Under the pieces are notes generated by a model. The model was given only the letters and a program-made list of their open reading frames with translations. It did no database searches and was not told the origin of the DNA. Source: Bordetella parapertussis (GTDB lineage Bacteria > Pseudomonadota > Gammaproteobacteria > Burkholderiales > SG8-39). From it: a stretch of 7,499 bases of DNA. The stretch covers positions 1 through 7,499 of the forward strand of contig CAMBSA010000077.1 in the NCBI GenBank assembly GCA_945869935.1, in the 5' to 3' direction. The translations under genes and the position numbers were made by a program. Of the stretch, positions 6,036-7,499 are shown one piece after another (position 1 is the first letter of the stretch; the number at the start of each line of letters is the position of its first letter).

Positions 6036-6062
6036 ATTCATTTCAGCCTCGCAGAACGCATC

Positions 6063-6067
6063 GGGAG
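6063..6067 (+). promoter_or_regulatory. Shine-Dalgarno GGGAG deciding the Pht5-like start
   Basis: GGGAG lies 8 nt before ATG 6076. It supports this start over the in-frame TTG at 6016, which lies inside the interleaved inverted repeats and would add 20 residues lacking family similarity. Confidence 0.65.
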
Positions 6068-6075
6068 CACCAAAT

Positions 6076-7080
6076 ATGAGCAGACTTCAGCTGAGCTACG
6101 CTGGCCATCTATCCGACCGGGTGCAGGATTTGTATTACGGCATGGTCAAGCCCGAGGCGATCGACCTGCAGTTCCTGCCGCTGCAACCCTTCCAGGCCTT
6201 CAAGCGGATGCTCGACGGCGAATTCCATTGCGGGGAGCTTTCTTTCTCCACCTGGGTGCTGCGCTGTGCGAAAGCAAAGGCTGAAGGCAAGGAGCAACCC
6301 TTCGTCGCGATTCCCGCCTTCCCCTCGCGCACCTTCCGGCACAACGCGATCTACGTGAACACCAAGGCCGGCATCCGCACGCCGGCCGACCTCAAGGGCA
6401 AGCGCGTCGGCGTGCCGGAATACCAGATGACGGCCGCCGTGTGGGCGCGCGGCATGCTGCAGCATGAATACGGCGTGAAGCCGATGGACTTGCACTGGGT
6501 GACCGGCGGCCTGAAGGACGCCGGCCGCAAGCCGATGATGGAGGTGAAGGTCGCCGGCCTCGACATCCGCCACGAAGAAAAGAAAGCGCTCAACGACATG
6601 CTGGTGACGGGTGAACTCGACGCGATGATCGCACCGCAACTCCACCCCGCGATCCGCGCCGGCACGGGCGAAGTGGCCTATCTCTTTCCCGATCCCGCAA
6701 AGGCGGCACGCGAGTACTACGCAAAAACGAAACTCTTCCCGCTGATGCACGTGGTGGTGTTGCGTCGCGACGTGCACGAGCAGCATCCCTGGGTGGCGGT
6801 GAGCCTGTACCAGGCGTTCTGTCAGGCGAAGGACAACGCGCTCGCGCGGCTGGAAGTGGAGGAGCCGCCGCCGGTGTCCCTGCCCTGGCTCTACAACTAC
6901 AGCGAAGGCATTCGCGAATTGTTCGGCCGCGACTACTGGCCCTACGGCATCGAACCCAACCGCCGCGAGATCGAGGCGCTGTGCACCTACGTGGTCGAAC
7001 AGGGGCTGACAACCGTGCACCTGAAGCCGGAAGAACTGTTCGCCCCGAGCGTGATCAAGCTCGCGGATTACCGGCTGTGA
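6076..7080 (+). CDS. 4,5-dihydroxyphthalate decarboxylase (Pht5)-like protein
   Basis: Encodes 334 residues with no signal peptide, consistent with a cytoplasmic enzyme although the fold is that of type 2 periplasmic binding proteins and relatives are often labelled ABC binding proteins. Seen: N-terminal LSYAGHLSDRVQDLYYGMVKPE (6-27), the FHCGELSFSTW strand (50-60, conserved Glu54), FPSRTFRHNAIYVN (82-95), RTPADLKGKRVGVPEYQMTAAVWARGML (101-128), and the diagnostic C-terminal ELFGRDYWPYGIEPNR (281-296). In the phthalate 4,5-pathway Pht5 turns 4,5-dihydroxyphthalate into protocatechuate. The stop overlaps the next gene's GTG in GTGA, and that neighbour is of the Pht4 dehydrogenase family, which strengthens the assignment. 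Family members with other aromatic-acid substrates are likely, and no single-component phthalate dioxygenase is present here, so the exact substrate is open. Confidence 0.85.
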   Translation: MSRLQLSYAGHLSDRVQDLYYGMVKPEAIDLQFLPLQPFQAFKRMLDGEFHCGELSFSTWVLRCAKAKAEGKEQPFVAIPAFPSRTFRHNAIYVNTKAGIRTPADLKGKRVGVPEYQMTAAVWARGMLQHEYGVKPMDLHWVTGGLKDAGRKPMMEVKVAGLDIRHEEKKALNDMLVTGELDAMIAPQLHPAIRAGTGEVAYLFPDPAKAAREYYAKTKLFPLMHVVVLRRDVHEQHPWVAVSLYQAFCQAKDNALARLEVEEPPPVSLPWLYNYSEGIRELFGRDYWPYGIEPNRREIEALCTYVVEQGLTTVHLKPEELFAPSVIKLADYRL

Positions 7081-7499
7081 GCGCAGCGGAAAAAACGCCG
7101 ATTCGCGCGGGTCATCGCGCTGGAACGCCGATTCGCATCGGCGGTAAAGATGGTGGAACGCCGATTCGCATCGGCGTAGTGGGGCTCGGCGGCGCCACCA
7201 GCCAGATGCTGCCCTGTCTTGCGGCGCATGCGGGCATGAAGATTGCCGCCGGTGCCGATCCGCGACGCGAGGCGCGCGAGCGGTTCGCCGCCGATTTCGG
7301 CGCAGAGGGGTTTGATTCCGCCGAGGCGCTTTGCGAAAGCGGCGATATCGACGCGGTGTACATCGCCACGCCGCACCAGTTCCATCGCGACAACGTGCTC
7401 ACCGCCGCCGCCGCGGGCAAGCATGTGGTGGTCGAGAAGCCGATGGCGCTAACGCTGGAAGACTGCGACGCGATGATCGACGCCTGCGAACGCGCCGGC
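7077..7499 (+). CDS. Gfo/Idh/MocA-family oxidoreductase, N-terminal part (3' end outside window); Pht4-like
   Basis: The first 141 codons of an NAD(P)-dependent dehydrogenase, open to the window edge. After an unusual 27-residue leader comes TPIRIGVVGLGGATSQ (28-43), the Rossmann Gly-rich turn; then AGADPRREARERF (58-70), where Asp61 at the second strand's end favours NAD; IDAVYIATPHQFHRDNV (91-107); and the family signature GKHVVVEKPMAL (114-125) with Glu120-Lys121-Pro122. The C-terminal substrate domain is missing. The only plausible start is GTG 7077, overlapping the Pht5-like stop in GTGA; no in-frame ATG precedes the Rossmann motif. In phthalate degradation a member of this family (Pht4) oxidises cis-4,5-dihydrodiol phthalate; the neighbour suggests the same kind of step. 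Oddity: the leader is built of repeats of TPIRIG. Other Gfo/Idh roles, such as sugar oxidation, are possible. Confidence 0.88.
   Translation, partial: MSAAEKTPIRAGHRAGTPIRIGGKDGGTPIRIGVVGLGGATSQMLPCLAAHAGMKIAAGADPRREARERFAADFGAEGFDSAEALCESGDIDAVYIATPHQFHRDNVLTAAAAGKHVVVEKPMALTLEDCDAMIDACERAG
7094..7176 (+). repeat. In-frame palindromic repeats at the start of the Gfo/Idh gene
   Basis: A 23-bp sequence occurs exactly twice (7121-7143 and 7154-7176, period 33). Its first part, AACGCCGATTCGC, occurs a third time at 7094-7106 (period 30). Each full copy contains the perfect hairpin CGCCGAT-TCGC-ATCGGCG (7126-7143 and 7159-7176). All spacings are multiples of three, so the copies encode TPIRAG, TPIRIG, TPIRIG. 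The last copy is the native first strand of the Rossmann fold; the earlier ones form an added leader. Likely a local in-frame duplication or a small palindromic element inside the gene. Confidence 0.85.

Noticed and set aside
6007..6044. Intrinsic terminator after the binding-protein gene
   Set aside because: The 9-bp GC stem is followed by ATTCATTTC rather than a run of T, and co-directional pathway genes follow within 81 bp. It is kept as an RNA structure, not called a terminator.
6016..6075. Upstream TTG start for the Pht5-like gene (20 extra residues)
   Set aside because: It lies within the inverted repeats, lacks a ribosome site, and the extra residues show no signal peptide or similarity; ATG 6076 has GGGAG at good spacing.
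7094..7176. CRISPR array
   Set aside because: Only two full and one partial copy, spacers of about 10 bp, in frame within a coding gene. It is a small in-frame repeat, not CRISPR.
1..7499. tRNA, rRNA, insertion sequence or transposase
   Set aside because: No cloverleaf-like sequence, rRNA segment, transposase motif or terminal inverted repeat with target duplication was recognised by eye on either strand.

Overview
The window is a stretch of a high-GC, densely packed aromatic-catabolism cluster with every recognisable gene on the + strand. Codon use rich in G/C at third positions, the Bug/TctC-type solute-binding protein and the mix of Rieske oxygenase and phthalate-pathway enzymes point to a betaproteobacterium, most likely Burkholderiales or a relative. 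This is inferred from gene content; there is no rRNA or marker gene here.

Layout, left to right: (1) the 3' end of a Rieske ring-hydroxylating oxygenase alpha subunit (1-351); (2) its beta subunit (363-878); (3) a short-chain dehydrogenase of the cis-dihydrodiol dehydrogenase type (878-1699); (4) an acyl-CoA-dehydrogenase-fold flavin monooxygenase, HsaA-like (1727-2935); (5) a second, complete Rieske alpha subunit (2999-4351); (6) a second beta subunit (4348-4911); (7) an exported Bug/TctC-family solute-binding protein (4999-5994); (8) a 4,5-dihydroxyphthalate decarboxylase (Pht5)-like protein (6076-7080); (9) the 5' part of a Gfo/Idh/MocA oxidoreductase (7077 to the window end), the family of phthalate dihydrodiol dehydrogenase Pht4. 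Genes overlap by 1-4 nt at three junctions and all other gaps are under 90 bp, so this looks like one operon, perhaps with internal processing. No intergenic stretch reaches 300 bases.

Working model (inference): the solute-binding protein captures an aromatic acid; one or both two-subunit Rieske oxygenases cis-dihydroxylate it; the SDR and/or the Gfo/Idh enzyme rearomatise the diol; the Pht5-like protein removes a carboxylate; the flavin monooxygenase adds another phenolic hydroxyl. Ferredoxin, ferredoxin reductase, flavin reductase, ring-cleavage enzyme, regulator and membrane transport subunits are not in the window. The substrate cannot be fixed from sequence alone.

The structures most worth a second look are non-coding or sub-genic: two perfect 9-bp inverted repeats interleaved as A-B-A'-B' just after the solute-binding protein gene; in-frame, hairpin-forming repeats encoding TPIRIG at the start of the Gfo/Idh gene; and the duplicated but diverged oxygenase modules, which share one nearly identical 33-nt block.
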